Below are positions 32,372 through 43,597 of a stretch of 64,000 nucleotides of DNA, one piece after another. Both the position numbers and the translations under genes were made by a program. Position 1 is the stretch's first letter; every line of letters starts with the position of its first letter. The notes under the pieces were generated by a model, which saw nothing but the letters and a program-made list of their open reading frames with translations, did no database searches and was not told the DNA's origin. Origin of the DNA: Pseudo-nitzschia pungens (taxonomy: Eukaryota; Bacillariophyta; Bacillariophyceae; Bacillariales; Bacillariaceae); contig CM074765.1 in NCBI GenBank assembly GCA_037355855.1, forward strand, positions 1,116,001 to 1,180,000, written 5' to 3'.

Positions 32372-33250
32372 TCATAACTCGTGTCGCGGCGGCAACAACG
32401 GGGGGAAGTCGAGCAAAGCACGTTGTTTCTTCTTTCGATTGCTGTTGTTGTTGCTCGGGGGTGACGACGAGCCACTCTCTTCCGGGGCCCAGCGATCGTG
32501 CGATGACGTCCCCCATACCTTGCGCCCGGTGAGCCGTGGACTCCACCGAAGTCGGGGAGAAAAGTCGCGAGAGTGAGATTGGATGCATCGATCTTCCCGC
32601 GAGGGTTTTCTGGCTTCTTCCGGGGCGCTGCGATCGTCCGTTTCGCTCTTGCAAATCTGGTCCGAGGGATCTCCCCAATGGTCCCAGTCCATTCCTCTCT
32701 CGTTTTCCACAGCATCGATGGATGGCTTGAGTTTTTCGCTGCGAAGAGCCACCTCGTCACAATCTTTTCGAAAAGTCATCACTTCTACAGTAGGGTGAAA
32801 TCGCACACGGTGGTATCTGCTCGATTTTCCTCTCTCCTGCTTGCTATCGTTCACGGGATGGCTTAAATTCGCCCAGCGATTCCATTCGGCATGGCATTCT
32901 GTCGCCGTTTTACGGCCCTGTTTTGCCGTTTCGACAAAGCAGCAGAAGCACGTTGGTGTATGCTTTTCTGAATCTGTGTGTGGGCATGCCACCGTGAAAG
33001 ATGGAACATCTCTTTCAAGGATTTTTCGAATGCCCATCTGAGAATTTAGTTGGCAATTGATCATGTAAGAGCGTATCATTGGACGTTGTTTTGAATGTGC
33101 ACGTTTGATCCGTTGCGTTTTTGTTGTATTCCACTCAAAGTAGAATCGAGAATTGAGCACAGTGGTTTTTATGGTGCTTCCTGTTTGTGCAGAAAATTGG
33201 TTTGCGTTTTCATAGAATCCTGTTCGGAATTGTTTTCCGTCGAGTATCAT
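32372..33250 (-). CDS. Hypothetical protein, possibly one exon of a longer gene
   Basis: The first ATG is at 33250 and gives 292 aa; the frame opens further upstream without an ATG. No family was recognised. Cys/His residues cluster in SFTVACPHTDSEKHTPTCFC (about residues 84-103). A basic-hydrophobic stretch RYHRVRFHPTVEVMTFRKDC follows, then a hydrophilic Arg/Ser-rich C-terminus. Other minus-strand frames overlap the 3' part, so the true 3' exon may switch frame by splicing. Support is limited to frame length and composition. Confidence 0.35.
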   Translation of the reverse strand: MILDGKQFRTGFYENANQFSAQTGSTIKTTVLNSRFYFEWNTTKTQRIKRAHSKQRPMIRSYMINCQLNSQMGIRKILERDVPSFTVACPHTDSEKHTPTCFCCFVETAKQGRKTATECHAEWNRWANLSHPVNDSKQERGKSSRYHRVRFHPTVEVMTFRKDCDEVALRSEKLKPSIDAVENERGMDWDHWGDPSDQICKSETDDRSAPEEARKPSREDRCIQSHSRDFSPRLRWSPRLTGRKVWGTSSHDRWAPEESGSSSPPSNNNSNRKKKQRALLDFPPLLPPRHEL

Positions 33251-33669
33251 GTTGCCTGAAGTTTGAAAAGTGATGTATTTGGAGGATTGCAGACGCACGC
33301 GTTGGGAAAACAATTCAAGAACGTTACATTGGATCAGAGGAGGGCTTGGTTACGGACAGATTTGGAATTTATTCAAAATGGAGAGCGAAAATGAATTTTG
33401 AGCGGTCTCCTTCACCTTTCTTAAGTGTTCGACTGCAGAACATCTGGGAATGAAGTGGTATTTATTGCAATGTGGGAATGGACCTAGTTTCCGTACGTAC
33501 TTCTCGTTTTACGGTATCCCAAACCGCTGGATAAGTAACCTTAAGAGTTACCACGTAACCTTACTAGTTTCTACTAGTATGAGTAATTAAGTATTACCAC
33601 GGTACGTAGTATCTAGTATCTAGTAACCTTAGTTACAAAACGAGATCTCGTAAAAAATGTTTTGTTTTT

Positions 33670-34331
33670 CTAATCAAGACGAAGTAGTAAGGTTAACGTT
33701 ACTTCGTAATTCCTTGGTGGTAACCTTACGTAAAACCTTACGTCCAAATTCTTTACTAGATAAGTGACGTGCTCATTGTCAAAGTGTGAATGTTGCCATT
33801 TGGATTAGAAGAACATCGAACTTGAATTAGAAGAACATGGAATATGGAAGAGCATTGAATGCGAACCATGATTCGATTGAGAAAATATGGTTGCTGGATT
33901 GATTCAATCCATCGTTGGTCTAATGAAGACGAAGTAGTAAGGTTAAAGTTAAGGTTTACTACGTACGAAGTACGAAGTACTTCGTAATTCCTTGGTGGTA
34001 ACCTTACGTAAAACCTTACGTCCAAATTCTTTACTAGATAAGTGACGTGTTCATTGTCAAAGTGTGAATGTTGCCATTTGGATTACGGTACTACAAAGTT
34101 CCGAACAGCTGTCCTCAAGTCCACGTAGAAATTATGACAAAGGTACTTAGAACCGACGGACAGCTGTTAGGAATTTTGTAATAGAAGAACATACAACTTG
34201 GGTTAGAAGAATATGGAACATGGAACTTGGATTAGAAGAATATGAAACATGGAACATGGAACATGGAAGAGCATTGAGTGCGAACCATGATTCGATTGAG
34301 AAAATATGGTTGCTGGATTGATTCAATCCAT
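33670..34331. repeat. Segmental tandem duplication
   Basis: The segment 33670-33912 is repeated at 33920-34331. Long stretches are nearly identical, for example 33698-33804 with 33978-34084, and the last ~60 bp of each copy. The second copy is longer through a MITE-like insert at 34086-34181 and extra GGAACATGGAACATG-type repeats. Confidence 0.88.
34086..34181. mobile_element. 96-bp MITE-like insertion with TIRs and TA target duplication
   Basis: Present in copy 2 of the duplication and absent from copy 1, so the empty site is visible. Left TIR 34092-34114 and the complement of 34158-34180 match at 21 of 23 bases (TACAAA..TTCC.AACAGCTGTCC). TA dinucleotides flank it (34084-34085 and 34182-34183), as expected for Tc1/mariner-type elements. 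A few bases (CGGTAC) lie outside the left TIR. Confidence 0.75.
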
Positions 34332-35286
34332 GAACGATGAAGGCATCTCGTCACAAAATACCTGCCGCAAAGACGACGATCATACTAAAGGTTTACTAGT
34401 ATTAGTACTACTACTACGTAGTGATCAAAAAGCTTTGAACAAGCAATAACTGTGCGGTATTCTCAAAAGAACCTCAGAGGAATTGATGAAACAATAAATA
34501 CGAACAAAAATCTTTTTTCACCCCACCGAAATCCTCAACTTCGTTTGGAAAGTCAGAAGAAGATAGTAGTAGTAGTACTACTACTACTACTAGTAGGAAA
34601 TAATAAATAATCTAGTACTAGTACTAGTAAGATTACTACTACTACTAGAGTAGACTTTTGGTGCTCCGCGTTTCGACATAAATCTAGAATTACGGTTAAG
34701 GTTACATAACTGCTGGTAGTGTCGTACTACGCCTTCGGGACTGCTAGTAGTATGGGCCTTACTATTAGTATATTTACGTCAGCAGGTCTCGACTACCGGT
34801 ACTACAAGAAGTTCATCCCAACGACTTTTGAAAGTTAATCGTACACATTTTCGAATTCGTAGTTGACTATTTTGAACTTTGATCATCACGTTAAACGATA
34901 CTTTTCCGATCATCTCATAAAGAACATTAAAGAATACGTTCTTTTCGTCGTCGAACTTGCTTCGAGTTGCAGTATTGTATACCAATAAGTGATTGCCTTC
35001 TTAAGTGATTTTCGAGTGGTCATATGTTGTTTCTATTTTTACTGATGGTGGTGCCGCTGCTGATCCCCTTCGCGACTTCTAAGTGTTTTTACTCGCAAGT
35101 TTAGGGCATTTTGACCTTCACCTTGTGGTACATTTTTCTACTGGTGGAACATGGTTGATTTTTGTTTTTTGAGGAATTCGAACCACCACCCACATTGTTG
35201 AATTTTACTGGCTCCCCCCATGAGAAAACAAAACAAAACTGAAGCAATTTTGGAGCAAGGAGCCGCCAACCCACTGCCAACTTCTC

Positions 35287-35402
35287 TTGCGAGTGTCAAA
35301 GTGACACCCGGTGTCACTTTGACACTTGACACTCGCTGATACTTTTGGGAGTCAAAGCGACACCGGGTGTCACTGTGACACCCCGGTGTCACTGTGACAC
35401 CC
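35287..35402. repeat. GTGTCA palindrome cluster
   Basis: GTGTCA and its complement TGACAC alternate about ten times. They form nested inverted repeats such as AAAGTGACACCCGGTGTCAC and CGGTGTCACTGTGACACC. Such sequence can extrude as hairpins and resembles ends of DNA transposons, but no element body is seen. Confidence 0.8.
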
Positions 35403-37397
35403 GATTCAGCCATGATATTTCAGCGATGAGTGCTGTGGTGGCAAGGTCGTACTGTAGTATCACTAATAGTACTAGGAAATCTGTCAAAAAAATCAGCAAT
35501 GTTTGTTTTGCGTTGTGCACGGGGGCTGGAAAATTTATGTTATTAGAAAAAAATTAAATCAACCATGTTCCTGGAGTCCACTGCACGACTCGGTCATTTC
35601 CCATAAAGAAACTCTGGTACTAATTTTCTACACAAATTCATGTACAAATTAGGCTTCAACTCCTCCTGACCATGGTGATTGAATTGGAAGCAGTTGCAAT
35701 AGACTTGAAGCCATCCCACCTATGTCCATCCAACCCTTGTGTCCAGAGTTGGTTTATCTGGTGTTATCAAGTCAAGATTGGTTGAGTAGGAGCCAAAATG
35801 TAATTTTGAACAATATCATGTAGAATTAGTACTGGAGAGATTTCGCAACAAGTTGCCTAGGAGCTGCTCTGTAGAGCCGTGTAGAAAAATGTACTACCAG
35901 ACGAAGGTCAAAATGCTCTAAACTCGAGAGTAAAGGACATTAAAGTCGTGGAGGGGACAGCTGATAAGAATTACGTAGTACACAGTTTGTTTCCAATTTC
36001 TAACTTGGGTCAGCTTTGTAACATTGCAGTTTTCACGCCAAAAGCAGCTTGGTCAATTGCTTGCATCTTTGACCTTCCTTTTAAAGGAAGAAGATACTAC
36101 TAGTAGTAGAAGTCATTGAGAATTATTGGGCAAATCTAAGAAATTTTATTCTCCTGAATCTCACTACCCAACTGTGAACAAGAACAGCAGAGTTGCAAAA
36201 GATTAGCAGCAGTGTTGCTGCATGCATGATGCAAATTAAGATTTTTTGTTATGGAGAAAGGATTTCTTGCTTGCATTGGGAGCTTGTCAATGCTACAAAT
36301 ATTTTCTACTACTACTAGTACTTACTACTACTTACTTAAGGTGGTATATCATGTTGAGACCCATGTTTGTCACATTTCAAACAACTCAAAGAATTACCAA
36401 TCCTGCTCCTCTTGCTACTATCACCACTTTTAATACTAGTAGTGAGGAGGCAGAGATTGATGTGAGTACTAGTACTACTAGTGCTAATAGTACTAGTACT
36501 AATAGTACTAGTACTAGCTGTCGTTGCAGAACCAACAAGAATCTGGATAGACTTCTGATGGTTTTTGGGTGTAAGATACTCCTCTCAATAGTAAGGTTAC
36601 TAGTAGTAGTACTAATCGCAGTCTTGAAATAATAATGATCATACCGTAGGACAACCCATCGTAGCCGTTTCCGTTGGTGTCCGTACGAGAACTTCGAAGA
36701 TTCGAATCAGATTCGAATCAGATTCCTTTACATTCGTTTCTCAACTATCATCATCTCTCAACAAATAATGCTACCGGCGGTATTCATACGCATCATTACT
36801 ACAATTAAAATATCAATTTTTTCTTCTGAAGCTGTTGTGATCTGTTTTCGAGCCCTTTCAAAAACAATACATATGGCCAAGAAAAATACATATCGATTTT
36901 TATACACCGTTTTGTGTCTGTGCAATGCACAGCGCGTGGGCAGGACGCTCGGACCGTGGGATTGATGATTGTTTCGGAATGAATACCACGTTTTTTCATT
37001 GGTTGGTTCGCGTGCAATTGAATGAACGAATGTCACGATCTTGTTTCCGCCATTACTATTGGGGAGCGCCTGGATGAAGTTGTACGTAAGGTTTACTTGC
37101 ATCAGATAGAAATTCAAGAAGACACTCATTATTTCGATTGGTGAACAAGAAAGTCAACGTCTGCTACTGGAATTTTCGTTGTTATTTTTACGTCAAACGT
37201 CAACTCCAGTTTCAAGTTAGGACTTGATAGTAAGATTTACTGTTACACAATTAGATGGCAACAAACCTAAATCGGATGTCATCTGCGACAATGGTAATAA
37301 GAAAAGAACCGCGATAGAGCAACAAAAAAGCGAAAACGTAAACATAGCGCACAGCTGAACTCAGTCCCCGCACTTTATCAATCGAGGAGGCGGGAAC

Positions 37398-39274
37398 ATG
37401 AGAGCAACAACGCACAACGAAACGACGAAACTTGTTCGTTACAACCTGGATGACGAAAGAAGGCAGACAGTGAATTGCACGAGGGATGATTATTGTAATG
37501 ATGGGCATCATATGCATTGCAGTGGCGATGGTGAAAAATACAGGAGCATACACAACTATCGTGCTCTAGGCAATCGGCAACGGCAAGATCAACAAGAGGA
37601 CGTCAAAAGTAGCGATCGGTTTGTGAATTTGGCCTTGATCGCATTTACCACGCCGGGTGTCAAGTTCTTCAAATCGGCCCAATCTTCGTTTCAAGAGTAT
37701 TTGATGACCGATCCACAACTTCAAATGTCCGCGACAACCTACGGCGTTCTCTTGACACTAATATCCATGCCTATCGTCCCATTGCTGGGTGGCGCTTTAC
37801 TTGACTATAAGAAGGGTACCGGTGGTCATCGATTTCATGCATCAAGTATTGCGAATGGCATTGGTAATGACATTGAGATTAGCGACAACGACGACGAAAG
37901 TCAACACGATATTGTGTCTAGTTTGCGGACCATAACCACTGCTCCTTCCGGAACCGCGTTACAAAACGACCAAAAGGCCTCTCAATCCAACGCTTATTGC
38001 TGGTTTCTGGGAGTCACACTCTTGGGGATCGTTGTGTACGGATTTGGTCTGGATAGTATGCACAGTATCCCGGTGGGATTGTTTGGGGCGTTCGTTTTTG
38101 GTGTGGGGGAAGGTTGCGTCATGGTGGCCGCTCGTGCCTTTGTCGGGCACGAGTTTTGGGGTGGGGATGGAGCTTTTGCTCAGGGTGTTCTAATTGCCAC
38201 GAACAACTTGGCCATGATGGCAAGCAAAAACATTGTCCCTTGGTTGATTGAAACAGAACATCAATCGGTCCTTAACGGCGATCTTGACGCACCAAATGAA
38301 CTTCTTAACAATACAATAGCAAGTCCCGACATAACCGATGAACAAACCGACAACAGCATCGAAATTGGAATCATTGCGTGTTGCGTTGTCCAACTAATCT
38401 CGGTGTGTGCTGGCCTTTTGTACGCATCTCGGAATGGTGGTCTTTGTCCCGAACGAAAGGTACATCATCATCGCGAGGGAGAAGCCAAAGCGAGCTGCAA
38501 TCACTCGGGATTTTCCAGCATGGCGGCATTGGTAAACCTGCCGCTGACCTTTTGGGTTGTAGCGATAGGACGGGCCATATTTCTCGTCACATTCAAGGTG
38601 TTTAGCCGATACTCGAACTCATTCCTGATCGTAAGTGTAGTCACATTGAATGTAATCATCATGCAGAAGGCTGTTGTTGCAATGCTGTCCTTATTATTCT
38701 TTGCTCACATATCTAACTCAATACCTTGTTTTTGACTGCTGACGAATCATAATATGAGCAGGAAGAATATGGTGTGGATGCTGTTTCTGCCGGTAGAATA
38801 TCTAGCGTGAACGAATTGTTTGCGTTGTTTTCGCCACTGGTGGGATTTCTCGCGTATCGGTCGCCCGGTGGAATCGTTGTTTTTGCTTTGGCAGGGGCTG
38901 TGCTGGGAACCGTGAGCATTGCATCGCTTGCATTCGTTCCTGCTTCATATGTTCTCGAAACCCTGCCGGGTGGTCCCTTGACACCCCTAGTGGGAATTTC
39001 GATTGCCCACGGGATCATCATTCCAATTTCGATCGCAATGATTCCGCACACGGTACCAGCGACTCAACTCGGCATGGCCTTTGCCGTCTTTGAGGTCTTG
39101 GGATCGACACTGAACCTTACCGATATTGTCTTTGGATGGCTCCGGGATTATACGGGCAACTATGACATTCCCATGCAGTTGTTGTTCACGTACGCGCTTT
39201 GTGGTACGGTGTTACTGTGGGTCTCTCGGAAACTAATTGGATCGATTGGAATCCTGCGGAGCACCTTGAATTAG
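37398..39274 (+). CDS. MFS-like multi-pass transporter
   Basis: Two exons, 37398-38630 and 38762-39274, joined across a 131-nt intron (ATC|GTAAGT ... GAGCAG|GAA); 581 aa. After ~75 hydrophilic residues, about ten to twelve hydrophobic segments are seen. The first pair is ALIAFTTPGVKFF and YGVLLTLISMPIVPLLGGAL, with the loop motif LDYKKG resembling the MFS loop-2 D-x-x-G-R/K signature. Other segments are LFGAFVFGVGEGCVMVAARA, MAALVNLPLTFWVVAIGRAI and, in exon 2, VSSVNELFALFSPLVGFLAY-like and GMAFAVFEVLGSTLNLTDIV. The pattern recalls eukaryotic MFSD1-type carriers. The substrate is unknown. A hydrophilic loop rich in Asp/Asn sits between segments 2 and 3. Confidence 0.83.
38631..38761 (+). other. 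Intron of the MFS-like gene
   Basis: 131 nt, donor GTAAGTGTAG, acceptor AATATGAGCAG. Reading through it would end the protein at a TGA near 38733 before the last transmembrane segments. Confidence 0.85.
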
Positions 39275-40181
39275 CACAATCAAGAAGGCCGGGCAAATGA
39301 AATGGTCTTGCACCATTACAAGGAACGAATAAAAATGCAAAGATTCCTAACTTCTTCGTTACTATGCGGTTTCGGTGGTGGGTTTGGTAAACAAGCTTTT
39401 TTACTCTGGCAGTTTTTGGAACGATCGCTATTCGTCTGGTATATGACGCATATACATAAATACTTGCAACGTCCCGACCAAACAATCATGTGCAATTCAA
39501 TCTCGGACTGTGCGGAGTGCAAGAACCGAACACTTCACTTCATGACTTTACGGAGCATCAGAACGTCGGAAATTTAAGTGAAAGTCACCATGTCTTCTGC
39601 GCTTAAGCACTGGAGCAAAACTTGGGGCATTATTGATTTTCTCGCTAGTTCAAAAGAATCCGCATATTAGTCATCATCACAACCAAATTAGTGGCGGCAG
39701 GCGTACCGTATCGTGCGAATTGGACAAGAGCTACGATGAAAAGATTTGTGTCCAATGAGTGGCGGTAAAACTAGAAATCATATCGATGAAAACGATCAAT
39801 TATTTTCCCACTAAATAATAAATTGCGACTAATGGTACCATGTAACTGTGTGGCCTCAATTTGCTTTCAATTTATCGAGTTATGGCACAAAGTTTTCAAA
39901 AACGGATAGATGTAAGAAGTAGCACTGAATAACACCTTGCTGGCATTCCGAGCTTTCCGGTATCGCTTTGCAGTGTTACTTTACACACGGTGTAACGACC
40001 AAGTTCATAGAAAATACGCATGGGTGATAAATAAGTCCAAGCCCTTGCAACACCTCTGCGTATTTTCCAGTACTAAAAGTGATCTATAGAAATGCATCCC
40101 CTTCTTGTACACATCTTAGTGTTGAACGAACCAGTGGTGTGTGGCGAGTCGTTCTGTATATTGGCTCCCCAATAACTCTCA
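39275..40181. other. Intergenic between convergent genes
   Basis: AT-rich 3' flanks of the MFS-like and PAN-like genes. No gene or clear repeat seen. Confidence 0.55.
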
Positions 40182-41003
40182 TCAGCTCAGTTTCTGGAAC
40201 CATGGCTTATTATTGGCATCGGTGTAACTGCGGTACGACAGAAACTTCCTCCGTCCAACAAAAGGCTGGAACTTGACCGGATCGTCATGATCGACGCATG
40301 CACTCATCTGCTTGTTGTAGAAGCAACCCAGGTCGTCGTTATACTGCCACGCACCGCAATTGTCGTCGGCACAACAGGCTTGCATGCACGACTGAGCACT
40401 ATCAATGACAAACGATGGATCGGTCTTGCTCGTCTTTCTCACGTCCCCGAGTCCGAAACACTGACCTTGTGTCTCGTCAGGATTCCAGGTATTCAGAGAG
40501 CAGCCTCCGGTCTCTTGTTTGTTCTTGATAATCTTACCGCCAAATCGCTTCATGACGTGTTGCCCCTGCCACTTGTGGGGTGGATGATCGCTGCACCACG
40601 ATGCAATTCCGTCCTTTTCCATTCCGAGGCGGACATCCCCTCCGTGGAGACAACCGACGTCCTCGCGAAATTGCCAGGCAATGCAAAAATCCGAGTTGCA
40701 GCACGCAGCAGCACAGTCTTCCATGGTTTTCGCTCTCCTGTATCGCTCAAATGCTCCGGGGCAGCTCCCGACGAGATCTTCCCCTTCCTTCCAGGGCGAT
40801 CTTTCGCAAGCAGGGACGACGGCTTTTCTGAATTTGAATCGCAATTGGCTCTTCATTTCTAGTTGTGAGCTCAAATTTCTCGACGACGTACCGAGAAAAT
40901 AGATGGAAAACGCCAGCGGCAGTATGAGTAGGAGCTTCGGTAATAATCTCGCTAACTTTGCGTAAGATATCTTGGTCGGTTTGGATAGAATAATCTGGCT
41001 CAT
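40182..41003 (-). CDS. Type II membrane protein with two PAN/apple-like Cys-rich repeats
   Basis: ATG at 41003, 273 aa. A single membrane anchor lies at about 20-38 (LPKLLLILPLAFSIYFLG), so the rest is expected in the ER/Golgi lumen or outside. Two similar Cys-rich modules follow: CAAACCNSDFCIAWQFREDVGC (about 97-118) and CMQACCADDNCGAWQYNDDLGC (206-227, shared pattern C-x3-CC-x4-C-x-AWQ-x5-GC). Each has an upstream C-P-G or C-F-G anchor and a downstream Cys. This C-C-C-AWQ pattern is typical of PAN/apple-like folds that bind protein or carbohydrate. Internal duplication is clear. The function is unknown. Confidence 0.78.
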   Translation of the reverse strand: MSQIILSKPTKISYAKLARLLPKLLLILPLAFSIYFLGTSSRNLSSQLEMKSQLRFKFRKAVVPACERSPWKEGEDLVGSCPGAFERYRRAKTMEDCAAACCNSDFCIAWQFREDVGCLHGGDVRLGMEKDGIASWCSDHPPHKWQGQHVMKRFGGKIIKNKQETGGCSLNTWNPDETQGQCFGLGDVRKTSKTDPSFVIDSAQSCMQACCADDNCGAWQYNDDLGCFYNKQMSACVDHDDPVKFQPFVGRRKFLSYRSYTDANNKPWFQKLS

Positions 41004-42460
41004 GGTGAAGAGTTGTTTGTATAATACGTTCAGCCAATGATCAATACTGCATTCACTGTCTAGAGGCAGATTCCAGGCGCCACTGTTCTGAGGATGGAAA
41101 AGCCGGGGATCTGAAAGATTTTTTTGGAAGCGTTAATTTTGAATTTTGTAAGGATGTCACGGAACAAAAACATGTTGCTTCTTAGCGCAGAAGGAATCTT
41201 TTTGCCAAACATTTCTAGAGCACTCAGTCGTTGTCTCCAGTCTTTTTTTGTCGATACTGCATTGATAAAAAATAATAATGTTGCGAGTAATACATCACCC
41301 CTGGTGAGTACTGAGTAAACCTTACTGAGTATCTCTACTGACCTTACAGGTACATGGCGGGTTTTCCCAAACTGTCGCCAATTTCAAATACACGCAGCGG
41401 GAACCTATCCAAATACTCAATACCAAATACAAAAATTCGCGTTGTCGATTGTGACTGTCCGAACCCAATAATAATAATTAATGATAAACACTTATGACGG
41501 AAAAATGCTGAGGGCGATGCGCCTTTGCACTGCTACTAGCATGGGACTCAAGCCCTACGACACCTCAGACCGCTAGTTGCTGGTCAGACGAGACAGCGCC
41601 CGGGAATTGGGCGTAGCAAATGACGCGACCTGCGATGGGTAAAGGGTGGTCATCTCGTAAAAAATCATCTTCACAAGTCGTAAGGATGAATATCACTGGC
41701 CCACGTTCCAGATAATCTTAGGACTATCATTCGATTTTGTCGCGTTAAAGATAATTGGCGCATAATTGTTTACGAAGTAAGGTTACGAAGTAAATCTTAC
41801 TTCGTATTTTCTATCACCATCACAGTAAGGTTAACCTTACTGTATTTCGTAATTACTACGTACCTCTTATTACCCACCGGTACAAGTACTACGTACGCTA
41901 TCTACTACCAGTATCTATTGTTACATGAAAAGGTAAGATCTTACCTGTAAATGTACGGTAGGTGTTTGATTGAATAATCTTACCGTACCGGTACGTACAG
42001 GTCCTTACTTACATCTAGTAGTACCGTACAGGTACTAATCGTACCAGTAAGGTAAGTTAACCTTACTCTCTAAAGACAAGAATGAGTGTGGGATGGAGGA
42101 TAAATGTACGTACGCTACATACGTACGTACATAGGGTCAGGCGCAGTCCCATTTCCACTTCATTCCATATTCCACGTGGAAGTAAAGCACGCCGATAGAC
42201 ATCATCATCAATCATCAACAATGAGACACGTAATTACGTCTAAACCTTACGAGCGAACGACGAGAACAAATTGACGAAATGAGTTTTGCGTTTTGCCGCA
42301 AATAGGTTCCACGTTAAGATTACCCAATATCCAACATCAAGACCCTCTTCCATTGCAACGAACCTGCATTAACACCAATTGGTAGTACGGTACCTACGAA
42401 ATAAATTGCAGCTCTAATCGCCTATCGTTCTCTGAAACTTCAAATCCAACCGCGGAAAAG
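41004..42460. other. Intergenic, AAGGTTA-rich, with a possible structured RNA
   Basis: No protein gene seen. Between 41760 and 42130 the motifs AAGGTTAACCTTAC, TACGTACGTAC and GGTACCGTAC are very dense. A GC-richer block at 41508-41645 can fold (see findings). Confidence 0.5.
41508..41645 (+). ncRNA. Possible structured RNA, unidentified
   Basis: Local pairings visible by eye: TGCTAC (41531-41536) with GTAGCA; GGGACTCAAGCCC as a hairpin; GCTGGTCAGACGAGACAGC as a stem; GCCCGGGAATTGGGC as a stem; CTGAGG with CCTCAG. The block is GC-richer than its surroundings. It lacks tRNA T-loop and U-snRNA signatures. Strand is a guess. Confidence 0.25.
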
Positions 42461-43597
42461 ATGGTGCAACATCAACTCCTGCTGTCGTGCTGGCTGGTTT
42501 CGTCTGTGGCAATCGCAGCCGCCTTTTCGCCGCTTGCCGCTCCTTTCTTTGCACAAACGCCACCGGCGTCGGGGAAGGCATGCGGCAACCGGAATGGTGA
42601 CGGCGTGAGTCTCGACATGGCGGTGAAGCGAAAGAAGAAAAAACCTTCGATGAAAGAGCGACTGCAGCGACGACGAGAGAAGGCGAAGGGTGGACCGAAT
42701 CCGTATGCCGATTTACCGTCACCCAACTTTGATCTTTTTTCCAGCGATGACGAGAAAGAAGAACCAATCAAAGTGGCAAACCCCGAAGCAGCGGCCGAGA
42801 AAGCGAAGGAATTGCTCAAGGCACAACGAGACAGTGTGAACATGTTGACGTTGGTCAAAGAACAAATTCTGGAGCGCTTGTCGGAGTCGGAATTCCGGGG
42901 ATCACTAGAGAAGAACGGGTTTGCTGTTGTCGACGACTTTTTCGGTAGCAGCAGCAGCGATGGTACAGACGAGAAGAAAGCTTCACCGGCATCGATTCTT
43001 GCACAACTCGAAGAAGAGGGAACGCGCATGTTGGAAGAGGGAGGTATGGAAGTCGATGTGGCAAACTTGGGTAAGGGTCAGTACGTTGCCCCAATTGCTG
43101 GCGGGGAAAAGCAGTACACAACCTGTCCTAGAATGGTAGAAATAGTTGTGAGTGCTACAAAACACGTTCCGGAAGTTTTCGGAGACGAAAGCAACGAACA
43201 CGCAACTTTGAAATTGGATCCTTCTGCTTGCATGGCAACCCTCAGGAGCTTTGACCGCAAGGCTCTGAAGGCGTCCGTAGCACTCCTAATGGGCGATGAA
43301 AACGTGGACGATGCTCTTGAACAAGATGCGACGTTTTCTATGATTGCAGATAAGGTAGATGACCAACGAAAGTTATCCCTGCAATATTATGTTGTTTCGG
43401 ACAAATGGGATGAAAAGTGTGGAGGAGGTCTGGAATTTGAGTCGGGGGTAAAAGTACATGCCAAAAAAGATCGCCTTGTTGTCTTTTACTCGGACTCTAC
43501 AAAGAGCAGGTCCATTGCATGGAAGGGAAGCGATGATGGATCTGGAACAAGGATTGGAAACGTTCTTGAGCTTCATCTAGTACGACCAAGAGCATAG
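42461..43597 (+). CDS. Plastid-targeted protein with degenerate 2OG-oxygenase-like domain
   Basis: ATG at 42461, 378 aa. The signal peptide ends AIAAAFSP (about 17-24), the diatom plastid motif with Phe after the cleavage site; a basic stretch (VKRKKKKPSMKERLQRRREK) and an acidic linker follow. From about 150 a prolyl-4-hydroxylase-like layout appears: GFAVVDDFF, a helix with LEEEGTRML, and LSLQYYVVSDKWDEKCGGGL. Then KKDRLVVFYSDSTKS stands where the family has the second iron His. The expected H-x-D and second His are not seen (residues are VSD and TKS), so iron-dependent hydroxylation is doubtful. It could be a pseudo-enzyme or a relative with another role. It is convergent with the giant repeat gene, 222 bp apart. 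Confidence 0.78.
   Translation: MVQHQLLLSCWLVSSVAIAAAFSPLAAPFFAQTPPASGKACGNRNGDGVSLDMAVKRKKKKPSMKERLQRRREKAKGGPNPYADLPSPNFDLFSSDDEKEEPIKVANPEAAAEKAKELLKAQRDSVNMLTLVKEQILERLSESEFRGSLEKNGFAVVDDFFGSSSSDGTDEKKASPASILAQLEEEGTRMLEEGGMEVDVANLGKGQYVAPIAGGEKQYTTCPRMVEIVVSATKHVPEVFGDESNEHATLKLDPSACMATLRSFDRKALKASVALLMGDENVDDALEQDATFSMIADKVDDQRKLSLQYYVVSDKWDEKCGGGLEFESGVKVHAKKDRLVVFYSDSTKSRSIAWKGSDDGSGTRIGNVLELHLVRPRA

Larger units (their letters stand above)
33251..37397. other. Gene-poor 4.1 kb, duplicated and transposon-derived sequence
   Basis: No gene is supported. It holds a tandem duplication (33670-34331) with a MITE-like insert, dense ACTAGTAGTACTAC motifs (34380-34640, 36300-36500, 36590-36630), a GTGTCA palindrome cluster (35287-35402) and AAGGTTA motifs throughout. 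The longest ORF (36246-36632) is built from ACTAGT repeats. Confidence 0.6.

Noticed and set aside
35165..35190. TTCGAA-type sequence resembling a tRNA T-loop
   Set aside because: No acceptor, D or anticodon stem could be paired around it.
36246..36632. 128-codon plus-strand frame
   Set aside because: Mostly encoded by ACTAGT/AGTACT simple repeats; no domain.
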